Positions 47,526-58,282 of a DNA stretch of 64,000 nucleotides are shown piece after piece; within the stretch, counting starts at the first letter, position 1; each line of letters begins with the position of its first letter. A model generated the notes under the pieces. The model did no database searches. It worked only from the letters and a program-made list of their open reading frames with translations, and had not been told where the DNA came from. Both the position numbers and the translations under genes were made by a program. The stretch comes from Prochlorococcus marinus str. MIT 9302 (lineage in GTDB: Bacteria; Cyanobacteriota; Cyanobacteriia; PCC-6307; Cyanobiaceae): positions 1-64,000 of the forward strand of contig NZ_JNAM01000007.1 of NCBI RefSeq assembly GCF_000759975.1, read 5' to 3'.

Positions 47526-48487
47526 ACTTAATATTTAAAAAAAAATCTTATAGCTTTAAGTTATCCACAAAAGTAGAAAATTCTAAAACCACTTATATTA
47601 CAAAACTGGGTTGGATAATTAAATTAACAAGTAATGATAAAAAAATTGGATTTGGAGAAGTTTCACCACTTCTAGAAGAAGACTTAAAAAAATGTGCAAA
47701 ACAACTAAATATGATCCCTGAGAATGTAGAAGTATTTAATTTATCTGAGCAAATAAATATTTTTCACCCATGCATTCAATCTGCAATAAATTCTGCATTA
47801 GCTGAGATAAATGGAAAAATAATTTTTAAAGAAAACTATGCCTTTGATGAAATTGATAAAACAGCCATACTGTTAAATTCTGAACATGTAATTTCAGAGC
47901 TAAATGAAATTAAAAAAAGACAATCTAATATTGGAAAATCAGTAACCATAAAATGGAAAGTAGCATTAAGAGATAACCATGTGGAAGAAGCAAATTTAGA
48001 AGAAATTTTAAGCCAAATAGGTAATAATATTAAGTTAAGAATAGATGCTAATGGTTCTTGGGTTAGAAAGATAGCTAATAGATGGGCTGATATTTTGAAA
48101 GATAACAAAAATATAGATTGGTTAGAACAACCTCTCTGTGTTGATGATATTGATGGAATGAAAGAACTCAACAAAAAAATCCCAATAGCCTTAGACGAAT
48201 CACTTTTAAAATTTCCAACTTTGATTGATGAGTGGAAGGGTTGGCAAATTCGAAGGCCTTCTCAAGAAAATAATCCAGTTAAGCTTTTAAGAGAATTAGA
48301 AAATAAAAAAGCTTTAATATCTATAAGTACTTCATTTGAAACTGGAATAGGGAAGAGATGGCTTTATCATTTATCGTCTCTACAATTACAAGGACCAACT
48401 CCAAAAGTTCCTGGTTTAGCAATGAATAAATTCCCTAATTCGTTTCTCTTTTTAAATGAAGCAAAAAAGATATGGGATCAACTATGA
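47522..48487 (+). CDS. menC: O-succinylbenzoate synthase
   Basis: 321-aa enolase-superfamily enzyme dehydrating SHCHC to o-succinylbenzoate. Catalytic KxK is in SVTIKWKVALR; metal ligands are in LRIDANGSW, DWLEQPL and IALDESLLKFP. The sequence is divergent, as OSBS proteins usually are, but these positions line up. Overlaps menA by 4 bp and menE by 4 bp. Confidence 0.92.
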   Translation: MNLIFKKKSYSFKLSTKVENSKTTYITKLGWIIKLTSNDKKIGFGEVSPLLEEDLKKCAKQLNMIPENVEVFNLSEQINIFHPCIQSAINSALAEINGKIIFKENYAFDEIDKTAILLNSEHVISELNEIKKRQSNIGKSVTIKWKVALRDNHVEEANLEEILSQIGNNIKLRIDANGSWVRKIANRWADILKDNKNIDWLEQPLCVDDIDGMKELNKKIPIALDESLLKFPTLIDEWKGWQIRRPSQENNPVKLLRELENKKALISISTSFETGIGKRWLYHLSSLQLQGPTPKVPGLAMNKFPNSFLFLNEAKKIWDQL

Positions 48488-49686
48488 AAAATAAAATTCA
48501 TACTATTGAAGTTGAGAATAATGAAACTCAATCTGTAGAGAAAATTATTGAAAAAATTAGAGAGAATAAAATTATTTATGTAAAAAACAAATTTTATGAA
48601 GATGAAGATGTATTAGATTCAATTACTGAAAATGGGCCAGCAATTATATTAAACAGTAGTGGTAGTTCTGGAAAACCAAGAAAATGTTTTCACCATTTAG
48701 ATAATCTTAAATTATCTGCATTTACATCAGGACAATGGCTAATAGAACAAGGCTTTGAATTGCAAAACTGCTTAATTTTAAATACTTTACCCCTGAACCA
48801 TATAAGTGGCTTAATGCCAATTTTTAGAAGTCAAACTTGGGGATGTGATTGTATTAATATTTCTCCAAATTTAATAAAAAAAACTCGAGAACTTTTACTT
48901 TTTACAATTAAATCTAAAAAAAACAAAAAACACCTGATTACATCCTTAGTACCTACCCAATTACAAAGACTTTTAGCTCAAAAAGATGGTATTAGTTGGC
49001 TAAAAATTTTTGATCTAATTTGGTTAGGTGGAGCTTCTATTTCAGGCGAAACTGCAGAACAATGTAGAGAAGAAAAAATAAAATTAGCACCTTGTTACGG
49101 CTCAACTGAAACAGCAGCAATGATAACGAGTTTAAAACCAAAAGAATTCTTAATGGGTTTTGAGAATGTTGGAGAAATACTACCTGATACAAAAATAAGA
49201 ATTAATGAACAAGGATTCATCGAAATAAAATCAGCTAGAATTGGAATCGAAATAACAAACTCTTTAAAAACTGAAAATTTCAGAAATAAAAATGGGTGGT
49301 GGCAAACAGGAGATTTAGGAGAAATTAATCAAATCAATAATTCTTTATATTTAAACTTTCTTGGAAGAAGTGATAACGCTTTTAATTCAGGAGGAGAAAT
49401 CGTTTTCCCAGAGGTAATTAAATCTCGATTAAATAATTTCATTATGAAAGAAAATATCCCAATTAATAAATTCAATATTTCAAAAATACCTGACAAATTA
49501 TGGGGAAATAAAATTAAAATAATAGTTGAATTTATAGAACTTACAAATAATAAAAATATTGAAAATTCATTAAATTTATTAAAAAAATTTTCTCAAAGTT
49601 GGCCTAAACATGAAAAACCTGAAAAGTGGATTGTTAAAAACAAAAATACCTGTGCAGAAAAAATAAACTATAAATTTAAAAAATAA
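48484..49686 (+). CDS. menE: O-succinylbenzoate-CoA ligase
   Basis: 400-aa acyl-adenylate-forming ligase activating OSB for ring closure by MenB. AMP-binding motif NSSGSSGKPRKCFHH near residue 58; LNTLPLNHISGLM; APCYGSTETAAMI; and GWWQTGDLGEI with LGRSDNAFNSGGE near the C-terminal hinge. I start at the ATG overlapping the menC stop (48484, ATGA junction); an ATG four codons earlier is possible. menD and menB are not in the window. Confidence 0.93.
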   Translation: MKNKIHTIEVENNETQSVEKIIEKIRENKIIYVKNKFYEDEDVLDSITENGPAIILNSSGSSGKPRKCFHHLDNLKLSAFTSGQWLIEQGFELQNCLILNTLPLNHISGLMPIFRSQTWGCDCINISPNLIKKTRELLLFTIKSKKNKKHLITSLVPTQLQRLLAQKDGISWLKIFDLIWLGGASISGETAEQCREEKIKLAPCYGSTETAAMITSLKPKEFLMGFENVGEILPDTKIRINEQGFIEIKSARIGIEITNSLKTENFRNKNGWWQTGDLGEINQINNSLYLNFLGRSDNAFNSGGEIVFPEVIKSRLNNFIMKENIPINKFNISKIPDKLWGNKIKIIVEFIELTNNKNIENSLNLLKKFSQSWPKHEKPEKWIVKNKNTCAEKINYKFKK

Positions 49687-49689
49687 TAA

Positions 49690-50142
<453 letters not shown>

Positions 50143-50151
50143 TTAAAGAAC

Positions 50152-51339
50152 TTATCTATCAACAGATCCCATAATGACATCTATTGAACCAAGGATTGCC
50201 ATAATATCCGCAATTTTGGCACCTTTAAGAATATGGGGCAATATTTGAAGATTATTTAAATCAGCTGCTCTTATTTTAAATCTCCATGGGGTAACTTCAT
50301 TATTTCCTTGAATAAATACACCTATTTCTCCTTTCCCAGACTCTAATCTTGTATACAATTCGCCATTGGGAATTTTAAAAGTTGGAGCAACCTTCTTAGC
50401 TACATATTGATAGTCCATACCAAATATTTCACTCTTCTTATCTTCAGTCGCCATTCTTTGAGCTTCTAAATTTTCTGTTGGACCTCCTGGAATCATTTCA
50501 CAGGCTTGGCGAATGATATTTAGTGATTGTCTCATCTCTTCAACTCTTACTCGATATCTCGCATAACAATCTCCTTCTTTTTCTGAAGCAATCTGCCAAT
50601 CAAAATCTTCATAACATTCATAACTATCGACTTTCCTTAAATCCCATGAAACTCCAGAAGCCCTAAGCATTGGGCCAGACAAAGACCAATTAATTGCCTG
50701 ATCTCTTTGTATTGTTCCAAGACCTTCAATTCTTTTTCTAAAGATAGGATTATTGGTGATTAATTTTTCGTATTCATCTATCTTAGGACCGAACCAATTG
50801 CAAAAGTCTATACATTTTTCTAACCATCCATAAGGGAGATCACAAGCAACACCGCCTATCCGAAAAAAATTATTATTTATTAGCCTTTGTCCAGTAGCAG
50901 CTTCCCAAAGATCATAAATCATTTCCCTTTCTCTAAAAATGTAGAAAAATGGAGTTTGGGCTCCTACATCTGCTAAAAAGGGGCCAAGCCATAAAAGATG
51001 ATTAGCAATACGATTAAGTTCCAACATGAGAACTCTGATGTAACTAGCTCTTTTAGGAACTTTAATGTTAGCTAATCTTTCAGGAGCATTTACTACAATA
51101 GCTTCATAAAACATTCCTGCTGCATAATCCATTCTGCTTACATAAGGGACGTACATAACATTTGTCCTATTTTCAGCTATCTTTTCCATTCCTCTATGCA
51201 AATATCCAATTACGGGCTCACAATCAATAACATTCTCACCATCAAGGGTTACAACTAACCTTAAAACCCCATGCATTGATGGATGATGAGGGCCGAAATT
51301 GACCACCATTGGTTCTGTTCTAGTCTCTAGCTGAGCCAT
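50152..51339 (-). CDS. ndhH: NAD(P)H-quinone oxidoreductase subunit H
   Basis: 395-aa NuoD-like hydrophilic subunit of the thylakoid NDH-1 complex, which carries out cyclic electron flow, respiration and CO2 uptake. Conserved blocks: [61 protein letters not shown] and the C-terminal [18 protein letters not shown]. Full length. Located 10 bp upstream of the thioesterase gene and far from the ndhA-I-G-E set at 61 kb. Confidence 0.98.
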   Translation of the reverse strand: MAQLETRTEPMVVNFGPHHPSMHGVLRLVVTLDGENVIDCEPVIGYLHRGMEKIAENRTNVMYVPYVSRMDYAAGMFYEAIVVNAPERLANIKVPKRASYIRVLMLELNRIANHLLWLGPFLADVGAQTPFFYIFREREMIYDLWEAATGQRLINNNFFRIGGVACDLPYGWLEKCIDFCNWFGPKIDEYEKLITNNPIFRKRIEGLGTIQRDQAINWSLSGPMLRASGVSWDLRKVDSYECYEDFDWQIASEKEGDCYARYRVRVEEMRQSLNIIRQACEMIPGGPTENLEAQRMATEDKKSEIFGMDYQYVAKKVAPTFKIPNGELYTRLESGKGEIGVFIQGNNEVTPWRFKIRAADLNNLQILPHILKGAKIADIMAILGSIDVIMGSVDR

Positions 51340-51376
51340 TAAAAATCTACTTCTAATTAAATCTTAGTCGAAAGTT

Positions 51377-52279
51377 ATGCAAACTGACCTATCTGATTCA
51401 TCTTTTTTCAATCATCAATCAGTTATGACAAATGAAATGATAGCCTCATTAGAGCATTACCCATTAATACAAAACAACCAACTTAAAGGGATAGACGCAA
51501 CTTTAGGCGGAGGCGGGCACTCTTATCAGTTATTGAGAAAATATTCGGATTTAAAAATAATTGGTCTTGATCAAGATCCATTTGCAAGAAAATCAGCATC
51601 AAAAAAACTTGATGAATTTAAAAATAGGATTGATATAAAGGCTTCAAATTTTGCAGATTTTGTACCAAAAGAAAAAGTTTCTTTTGTGATTGCAGATCTT
51701 GGAGTAAATAGTAACCAAATAGATAACCCTAAAAGAGGATTTAGTTTCCAAAAAGATGGTCCACTTGATATGCGCATGAATCCTTTTCTTGAGGTTAATG
51801 CAGAAAAATTAATTGAGGATTTAAATGAAAAAGATCTAGCGAACCTAATTTATAAATATGGAGATGAGAGATTATCAAGAAAGATTGCTAGGAAAATAAA
51901 AATGGATTTGAAGGAAAATGGGAAATATTCTGGGACAAAAGAGTTAGCTTATTCTATTGCGGGCTGCTTCCCACCAAAACAAAGATATAAAAAAATACAC
52001 CCAGCGACAAGAACATTTCAAGCACTAAGAATTGCCGTTAATAAAGAAATTGAAGTACTAGAAAAATTTTTGCAAGTTGTCCCTGAATGGCTTTTGCCGG
52101 GCGGTATTATTTCTATTATTAGTTTTCATTCCCTGGAGGATAGGTTAGTTAAAAATTCTTTTAAGTATGATCAAAGACTAAAAAACCTTACAAAAAAGCC
52201 AATAACCCCTTCCGAACAAGAAGTCGAATTAAATAAAAGAGCTAGAAGTGGAAAATTAAGAATTGCTCAATTAAATTAA
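51377..52279 (+). CDS. rsmH: 16S rRNA m4C1402 methyltransferase
   Basis: 300-aa SAM-dependent methyltransferase (MraW). SAM motif GIDATLGGGGHSYQLL, then GLDQDPFARKSASK, FVIADLGVNSNQID, GFSFQKDGPLDMRMN, ATRTFQALRIAVNKE and GGIISIISFHSLEDRLVK. Complete. Divergent from ndhH. Confidence 0.97.
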   Translation: MQTDLSDSSFFNHQSVMTNEMIASLEHYPLIQNNQLKGIDATLGGGGHSYQLLRKYSDLKIIGLDQDPFARKSASKKLDEFKNRIDIKASNFADFVPKEKVSFVIADLGVNSNQIDNPKRGFSFQKDGPLDMRMNPFLEVNAEKLIEDLNEKDLANLIYKYGDERLSRKIARKIKMDLKENGKYSGTKELAYSIAGCFPPKQRYKKIHPATRTFQALRIAVNKEIEVLEKFLQVVPEWLLPGGIISIISFHSLEDRLVKNSFKYDQRLKNLTKKPITPSEQEVELNKRARSGKLRIAQLN

Positions 52280-52293
52280 AGAGCCAATAATTT

Positions 52294-53439
52294 CTATCGT
52301 AATGTTTTAATCGTATTTGTAAGAATATGAATTGCTTGTTTTATATCTTTTGAATTAGTGCTTAATCCAATACTTAACCTTATTGAAGATTCTGCTTCTT
52401 TAAAGGATCTACCTAAGGCTAGTAAAACATGAGATGGTTCACCATTACTGCATGCAGATCCACTAGAACAAATTATTTTAGATTTTAAAAGTTTATGAAA
52501 CTTTGCTCCGTTTACATCCAATACAGTCAAATTTAAATTATGAGGTAATCTTTTTTCTATAGAGCCATTAATTAATAAACCAGAATTATTTTCTAACAAA
52601 CCCTCTAAAAGGTTATTTCTATACAAAAGCAATTTCTCAGCATTATTTTTTTGATTAAAAACCGCTATCTCTATTGCTTTAGCGAAGCCAACTACTAAAG
52701 GAAGAGGTAATGTACCAGACCTGAAACCATATTCCTGACCTCCTCCAACAATTAAAGGCTCAAGATTAATTTCTTCATCAATCAAAAGAAGTCCGATTCC
52801 TTTAGGACCATATATTTTGTGAGAACTTATCGTAATCATATCTACATCTGATAAAAGATTGTCTAACTCGATATAACCTAAACATTGTGCGAAATCAGAG
52901 TGAAAGGTTATTCCTCTCGATTTACATATCTTTGAAATATTCTCTATAGGCTGAATAACGCCTATTTCGTTATTTGCCAACATGACACTTACCATAAATG
53001 TATCTTCTCTTATATTTTTTTTGAATTGTTCTTCTGAAATTAAGCCATCGTTATCAGGATTAATTTCTGTAACCATAAATCCTTCTTTTTTTAGTTGGTT
53101 GAGGGGCTCTAAAACAGCTTTATGCTCCGTTTTCAAGGTAATAATATGTCCATAATTTCCTGTTTTTTTATAGTAATTTCTAGCAAAACCTAATAATGCT
53201 AAGTTATTAGATTCTGTTGCACCACTTGTAAAAATAAGTTTTTTATTCTTAAGAAATAAATTTTTTTCTATTTTTTCTCTTGAGGCTTCCAATATAGCGC
53301 TTGCGTTAATACCGGCCAAATTAGATTTGCTTGCAGGATTAGAAAATATCTCACTCCAAAAGGGTTTCATAGAATCAACAACATCTTTAGAGCAAGGCGT
53401 CGAAGATTGATAATCTAGTAGTATAAGAGTTGATAGCAT
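52294..53439 (-). CDS. Cysteine desulfurase, NifS/IscS family
   Basis: 381-aa PLP enzyme releasing sulfur from cysteine for Fe-S clusters and tRNA thiolation. It has YQSSTPCSKDVVDSM at the N terminus, SGATESNNLALLG, HIITLKTEHKAVLEPL, VMLANNEIGVIQPI, HSDFAQCLG, the PLP lysine in ISSHKIYGPKGIGLL and the catalytic Cys in SSGSACSNGEPSHV. Whether it is the main IscS or a specialised paralogue is not clear. Converges on rsmH. Confidence 0.93.
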   Translation of the reverse strand: MLSTLILLDYQSSTPCSKDVVDSMKPFWSEIFSNPASKSNLAGINASAILEASREKIEKNLFLKNKKLIFTSGATESNNLALLGFARNYYKKTGNYGHIITLKTEHKAVLEPLNQLKKEGFMVTEINPDNDGLISEEQFKKNIREDTFMVSVMLANNEIGVIQPIENISKICKSRGITFHSDFAQCLGYIELDNLLSDVDMITISSHKIYGPKGIGLLLIDEEINLEPLIVGGGQEYGFRSGTLPLPLVVGFAKAIEIAVFNQKNNAEKLLLYRNNLLEGLLENNSGLLINGSIEKRLPHNLNLTVLDVNGAKFHKLLKSKIICSSGSACSNGEPSHVLLALGRSFKEAESSIRLSIGLSTNSKDIKQAIHILTNTIKTLR

Positions 53440-53498
53440 TATATTTAGTATATAAAATTCTCTTTAGTACTAGAAAATCAAATTTAAGAATTTAAAAA

Positions 53499-54227
53499 AT
53501 GAATGAAATTAATCAAATAAATAATGAACAAGGAAGAAAATCAAGAATTTTATTAGTTGATGATGAGCCTGGTTTAAGAACAGCTGTTAAAACATTTCTA
53601 GAAGATGAAGGCTTTGAAATATTTATTGCAGTTGATGGTGAGGATGGCTGGGAAAAAGCTCAAACAGTTTTTCCCGATTTGATAATTAGCGATATTATGA
53701 TGCCCCGAGCTAACGGGTATGATTTATTAGAAAAAATTAGAGAGGATGAAAAATTAGGAGGAACTCCAGTTATTTTTTTAACTGCAAAAGGAATGACCCT
53801 AGACAGAACAGAAGGTTATCTTGCAGGAGTTGATGATTATATTGCCAAACCTTTCGACCCCGATGAATTAGCTGCGAGAGTTAAAAATGTAATCAACAGA
53901 CAAGAACGTTTACTAAAAGAGGCAGCTCGATTCGCAGATATTGATGTAAGCAAAATGGCGAAACAAATTACTGAAATAAAATCTATGCTCACAGACCAAA
54001 ATCCCACTAATTCAGAAAATAAAAAAAATCTTCCTAGTTTTACTCCAAGAGAAGCAAGTGTCCTTCAACTTGTAGCAGAAGGACTGATGAATAAGGAAAT
54101 TGCAAGACGGCTAGAAACATCTATTAGAAATGTAGAAAAATATGTAAGTAGACTTTTTATAAAGACAGGTACATCTAGCCGAACCGAATTAGTTCGTTAT
54201 GCACTTGAAAATCATTTAGTAAAATAA
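53499..54227 (+). CDS. Two-component response regulator, LuxR-type, probably Rre1/Ycf29
   Basis: 242 aa. Receiver domain (about 15-135) with acidic pocket LLVDDEPG, phospho-Asp in LIISDIMMP, the T in FLTAKG and the K in DYIAKPF. A linker follows, then a C-terminal NarL/LuxR helix-turn-helix (FTPREASVLQLVAEGLMNKEIARRLETSIRNVEKYVSRL). Prochlorococcus has very few regulators; a receiver plus LuxR output of this size fits Rre1 (Ycf29), linked to stress-gene control in cyanobacteria. That identity is inferred from architecture. No histidine kinase is adjacent. Confidence 0.82.
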   Translation: MNEINQINNEQGRKSRILLVDDEPGLRTAVKTFLEDEGFEIFIAVDGEDGWEKAQTVFPDLIISDIMMPRANGYDLLEKIREDEKLGGTPVIFLTAKGMTLDRTEGYLAGVDDYIAKPFDPDELAARVKNVINRQERLLKEAARFADIDVSKMAKQITEIKSMLTDQNPTNSENKKNLPSFTPREASVLQLVAEGLMNKEIARRLETSIRNVEKYVSRLFIKTGTSSRTELVRYALENHLVK

Positions 54228-54228
54228 A

Positions 54229-54930
54229 TTATTTGATTTTTTCGAATTCAATTAGTTTTGAAAAATAAAAAGGAGCTTGATTTAATTTAGTTTTAACCAC
54301 GTTAAATCCTTTTTCTTTAGCAGCTTTAATAATTCCGTTTTCTTTTAATGTATAAGCTCTTGTAGTTTTACTTGGCCCAGGAAATAATTTACCTATATTT
54401 TTCAGAACAGCAAGAACTGGAGTATAAGGAGCAAAGCTAACTATTAGTTTTTCTTTGCTTAAATCGCATAAATGTTGGACCATTTCTTCAGCGACCGGTT
54501 GAGGATAATGAATAAATACATCCAAACAAACTACAACATCAAATAATCCTTTTAATTGCTCAAGATCACAGACTTGATATTTAATTTTCCCTTGGTGCAA
54601 ACCTAAATCATTTATGCGTTTCTTTGTTTCTTTAATCATTTCAGAAGAAATATCGCTTACCTGTAATTCTTTTATCCCAAGTCTTAGTAAAGGTATAGAT
54701 AGACTTCCAACACCACATCCTGCATCACAAAAACTTTTTTTTGTTAGGTCAGGATAATTTTTGATGTATGAGACTACATCATCTACAGTCTTTTGATGTC
54801 CTTTTCTAATATTTTTCTGAACTGTATTAATTTCATCAGATTTGCTATAAATTTTATTCCATCTTTCAAAGCCAGTACCATTAAAATACTCCCTAACTTC
54901 ACTTTTTTCGATAATCTTATTTGACGTCAT
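54229..54930 (-). CDS. chlM: Magnesium-protoporphyrin IX O-methyltransferase
   Basis: 233-aa SAM-dependent enzyme methylating Mg-protoporphyrin IX, the second committed chlorophyll step. The N terminus VREYFNGTGFERWNKIYSKSDEINTVQ is typical of ChlM; SAM motif SFCDAGCGVGSLSIPLLRLG; later VVCLDVFIHYPQ and the C-terminal LNQAPFYFSKLIEF. Converges on the response regulator with 1 bp between stops. Confidence 0.96.
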   Translation of the reverse strand: MTSNKIIEKSEVREYFNGTGFERWNKIYSKSDEINTVQKNIRKGHQKTVDDVVSYIKNYPDLTKKSFCDAGCGVGSLSIPLLRLGIKELQVSDISSEMIKETKKRINDLGLHQGKIKYQVCDLEQLKGLFDVVVCLDVFIHYPQPVAEEMVQHLCDLSKEKLIVSFAPYTPVLAVLKNIGKLFPGPSKTTRAYTLKENGIIKAAKEKGFNVVKTKLNQAPFYFSKLIEFEKIK

Positions 54931-55019
54931 AATATTCTATGAAAATTTATTCTTTTTATATTAACTAACTGGCGCCAAATTAATTGCACGCCATTATGGG
55001 AAAGAATTGATTTGTTATT

Positions 55020-55556
55020 TTGTCAGAATTGAGCCCTCAAGATATTTATAAAATCGCTGTCGTAATGGGTAGTGATTCAGATCTAAAAACATTGAAACCT
55101 GCTGTAGATATTTTAAGAGAATTTGGAATAAAAACTGAAGTTTTTATACTTTCTGCGCATCGAACACCTATTGAAATGATGGAATATGCAAAAAATGCAG
55201 AATCAGAAAACATAAAAGTAATAATTGCCGGTGCTGGTGGTGCTGCTCATCTTCCAGGTATGATGGCATCCCTAACTTGCATTCCTGTAATTGGAGTACC
55301 AGTAGAGAGTAAGACACTTAATGGGATTGACTCTCTTTTATCAATTGTTCAAATGCCCGCAGGGATACCAGTTGCAACAGTTGCAATTAATGGAGGTCAA
55401 AATGCTGGATTATTAGCAATAGAGATGATCAGTTTATTTGATGAATCTATGAAGGAAGATTTAAAAAAATACAGAGAAAATCTTCATAAACAGGTAAGAA
55501 CTAAAAATAGTAAGTTATCAACTATTGGAGTTGAAAATTATCTTCAAAATAAATGA
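55020..55556 (+). CDS. purE: N5-carboxyaminoimidazole ribonucleotide mutase
   Basis: 178-aa purine-synthesis enzyme, class I PurE: VVMGSDSDLKTLKPA, LSAHRTPIEMMEYA (catalytic His), IAGAGGAAHLPGMMA and IQMPAGIPVATVAING-type segment (VQMPAGIPVATVAINGGQNAG). The start is TTG at 55020 with no strong Shine-Dalgarno. The short basic C-terminal tail is an addition to the minimal enzyme. Confidence 0.96.
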   Translation: MSELSPQDIYKIAVVMGSDSDLKTLKPAVDILREFGIKTEVFILSAHRTPIEMMEYAKNAESENIKVIIAGAGGAAHLPGMMASLTCIPVIGVPVESKTLNGIDSLLSIVQMPAGIPVATVAINGGQNAGLLAIEMISLFDESMKEDLKKYRENLHKQVRTKNSKLSTIGVENYLQNK

Positions 55557-55571
55557 AATAATATTTTTCTA

Positions 55572-56195
55572 TTAGCCCTTTTTGAGAAAGTTTTCTTTTT
55601 TAAGGTAGTTAATAACTGTTTCAACTGAATCATTTAAATCTAAAGAACCTGTATCAACCACAATTTCAGGATTATGAGGAGCTTCATATGGACTAGAAAT
55701 TCCTGTAAAATCCTTAATTTCACCCAAACGCGCTTTCTTATAAAGACCTTTGGTATCCCTATTTTCGCAAACCTTGATATCTGCAGCACAATAAACTTCA
55801 ATAAAATCCTTAGATCCAATAATTTTTCTCACCTTATCTCTATCGCTAATAAACGGTGAAACGAATGCAGTAATAGTTATTATCCCAGCATTCATAAATA
55901 AATTCGCAACTTCTCCAATTCTTCTTATATTTTCTTCTCTATCTTCATCCGAAAACCCAAGATCTTTACATAAACCGTGTCTAATATTGTCTCCATCCAA
56001 CACGTAAGTTGAAAAACCATCTAAGTGTAAAACTTCATTTAAAGCGTTGGCCAAAGTACTTTTACCAGAGCCTGATAAACCTGTAAACCATATAACCATT
56101 CCTTTATGACCTCTCATTTTCTCTAATTTTTGTCTATCAATAGTTAAATTGTGCCACTTTATATTGGTTGAATTTGTTTGATCTTGTTCTTTCAT
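55572..56195 (-). CDS. cysC: Adenylylsulfate kinase
   Basis: Phosphorylates APS to PAPS in sulfate assimilation. P-loop GLSGSGKSTLANAL, then LDGDNIRHGLCKDLGFSDEDREENIRR, AFVSPFISDRDKVR and EVYCAADIKVCENRDTKGLYKKAR. I use the ATG at 56195 (207 aa); an ATG at 56207 or a TTG at 56210 would add four or five residues. The 3' end is 15 bp from the convergent purE stop. Confidence 0.95.
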   Translation of the reverse strand: MKEQDQTNSTNIKWHNLTIDRQKLEKMRGHKGMVIWFTGLSGSGKSTLANALNEVLHLDGFSTYVLDGDNIRHGLCKDLGFSDEDREENIRRIGEVANLFMNAGIITITAFVSPFISDRDKVRKIIGSKDFIEVYCAADIKVCENRDTKGLYKKARLGEIKDFTGISSPYEAPHNPEIVVDTGSLDLNDSVETVINYLKKENFLKKG

Positions 56196-56237
56196 TGTTT
56201 GAATCATCAAAATTAAAAACCTATCCTAACTCTTGCT

Positions 56238-56549
56238 TCATAAATTATGAAATCCCTCTTTACGAAGAAACTCAATTGATTTCAATACCATATCACCCTG
56301 TAACTGGATATTACTATCAATTAATGTACCTCCGGTCCCACAAAAAATTTTCATTTTTTTAAGCAATTCTTTTAATAAGATTTCATCCTCAGTTCCTAAA
56401 CCTCTAATTAAAGTGATCGTCTTGCCCTTTTTACCTTTTTTTTGTTTTGAAATATTGATTTTTGATCTTTTATTAAAAGTATCAACCTTAGCTGTTTCTT
56501 CAGATTTTTTTTCTTGATTATCAAATTCGATCCAATTCATTTTTCCCAT
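56238..56549 (-). CDS. SUI1/eIF1-like translation initiation protein (YciH type)
   Basis: 103 aa. A charged, variable N terminus is followed by the SUI1 domain: KKGKTITLIRGLGTEDEILLKELLKKMK, CGTGGTLIDSNIQLQGD and a C-terminal VLKSIEFLRKEGF. Bacterial SUI1 proteins can influence start-codon fidelity, but they are not essential initiation factors in the bacteria studied. Start chosen at ATG 56549 rather than TTG 56558. Divergent from trpB, upstream of cysC. Confidence 0.9.
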   Translation of the reverse strand: MGKMNWIEFDNQEKKSEETAKVDTFNKRSKINISKQKKGKKGKTITLIRGLGTEDEILLKELLKKMKIFCGTGGTLIDSNIQLQGDMVLKSIEFLRKEGFHNL

Positions 56550-56597
56550 TATTTTCAATATAATCTATAGTTAGTTAATACTTATTCTATAGAAAAA

Positions 56598-57842
56598 GTG
56601 GTAAGTACATTTTCTCGCCAAGATCAAAATTATAAAAATGACGATTTAAATCAACCCTCCAAAGATGGAAGGTTTGGAAAGTATGGTGGTCAATATGTTC
56701 CTGAAACGCTAATGCCCGCTCTTTTTGAGCTTGAAACAGCTGCAGAAAATGCATGGAAAGATAAACTTTTTGTAAAAGAATTAAATCATCTACTTAAAAC
56801 TTATGTAGGAAGAGAAACACCACTTTATGAAGCCAAAAGACTTACTGAACATTACAAAACGAAACAAGCAACTCCAAGAATATGGCTTAAAAGAGAAGAT
56901 TTAAATCATACTGGTGCTCATAAAATCAATAATGCTCTTGGACAAGCTTTATTAGCAATAAGAATGGGAAAAAAAAGGATAATTGCAGAAACTGGAGCAG
57001 GTCAGCATGGAGTTGCTACGGCTACTGTTTGTGCGAGATTTGGCTTGAAATGCATTATCTATATGGGTGCTGAGGATATAAAAAGGCAATCTCTCAACGT
57101 CTTTAGAATGAAATTGCTAGGAGCTGAAGTTAAAGTTGTAAATTCTGGAACTGCAACACTTAAGGATGCCACTAGTGAAGCTATTAGAGATTGGGTTTCT
57201 AATGTCGAAACCACACACTACATTTTAGGATCTGTTGCTGGTCCACACCCTTTCCCAAAGATTGTGCGAGATTTTCATGCAGTTATAGGAGAAGAAACTA
57301 AAAAACAATGCCTGGAATTATTTGGATCTTTACCAGATATTCTACTTGCTTGTGTAGGTGGAGGATCAAATGCAATGGGCCTTTTCCATCCTTTCGTTAA
57401 AGAAAAATCTGTAAGATTAATTGGAGTTGAAGCCGCTGGAAGCGGAGTTGATTCTGACAAGCATGCTGCAACTATCACTAAAGGGTCAGTTGGAATTTTG
57501 CATGGATCCATGAGTCTTCTTTTACAAGATGATAATGGTCAAGTACAAGAAGCCCACTCAATAAGTGCAGGGTTAGATTACCCTGGAGTAGGTCCTGAAC
57601 ATAGCTATTTAAAAGATATAGGTAGAGCAGAATATGGAGCAGTAACAGACCAAGAAGCTTTAGATGCTTTGAGACTTGTTAGTGAACTTGAAGGTATTAT
57701 ACCAGCACTTGAAACTTCCCATGCCTTTGCTTGGTTAAATAAATTATGCCCTAATCTTGAAAAAGATACTCATATAGTTATCAATTGCTCTGGAAGAGGT
57801 GACAAAGATGTTAATACTGTTGCATCTTCATTGGATATTTAA
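56598..57842 (+). CDS. trpB: Tryptophan synthase beta chain
   Basis: 414 aa, GTG start. PLP enzyme making tryptophan from indole and serine. [29 protein letters not shown], the PLP lysine in [36 protein letters not shown], the phosphate loop [15 protein letters not shown] and [12 protein letters not shown]. Complete. trpA is not adjacent. Confidence 0.98.
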   Translation: MVSTFSRQDQNYKNDDLNQPSKDGRFGKYGGQYVPETLMPALFELETAAENAWKDKLFVKELNHLLKTYVGRETPLYEAKRLTEHYKTKQATPRIWLKREDLNHTGAHKINNALGQALLAIRMGKKRIIAETGAGQHGVATATVCARFGLKCIIYMGAEDIKRQSLNVFRMKLLGAEVKVVNSGTATLKDATSEAIRDWVSNVETTHYILGSVAGPHPFPKIVRDFHAVIGEETKKQCLELFGSLPDILLACVGGGSNAMGLFHPFVKEKSVRLIGVEAAGSGVDSDKHAATITKGSVGILHGSMSLLLQDDNGQVQEAHSISAGLDYPGVGPEHSYLKDIGRAEYGAVTDQEALDALRLVSELEGIIPALETSHAFAWLNKLCPNLEKDTHIVINCSGRGDKDVNTVASSLDI

Positions 57843-58199
57843 TCAATATCTAGGAATTGATGGGTCAATATATCTACTCCATCCATCAATACCTTCCTCT
57901 AAATTCCATATTTCGCTCACAATATTATTATCTAAGGACCATTGACAAAAGTTATAACTTCTTATTCCTGCATGACAGGTAACAACTATTTCTCTGTTTA
58001 AGAAACCAGCAAATATTTCTTCAACATATTCAGATGTGACTTTACTAATTGGTATATGTAAAAATTCTTTTGAGAAACGAGCTATTTCAAGCTCTGAATG
58101 TTCTCTTACATCAATCAAGACTGGATCTTCTTTTTCAGAATTAAACCAATCATTAAGACTAGAAGCATTTATAGATTTTGGATAATTCCCCAATTGCAA
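57843..58199 (-). CDS. Rhodanese-domain protein
   Basis: 118-aa single rhodanese domain. It has VLIDVREHSELEIARF, HIPISKVTSEYV and the active-site loop TCHAGIRSYN (Cys in CHAGIRS), which binds persulfide sulfur. Starts with TTG at 58199, since no upstream ATG is in frame. Likely a cytoplasmic sulfur carrier or sulfurtransferase; partner unknown. The stop abuts trpB's stop. Confidence 0.88.
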   Translation of the reverse strand: MQLGNYPKSINASSLNDWFNSEKEDPVLIDVREHSELEIARFSKEFLHIPISKVTSEYVEEIFAGFLNREIVVTCHAGIRSYNFCQWSLDNNIVSEIWNLEEGIDGWSRYIDPSIPRY

Positions 58200-58282
58200 G
58201 GATAAATTATGTGTTATTTACAATTTAATAAATTAAGTTGCAGGAATAAATTTATTGTTAAAAATAAAAATAAACATTGATA

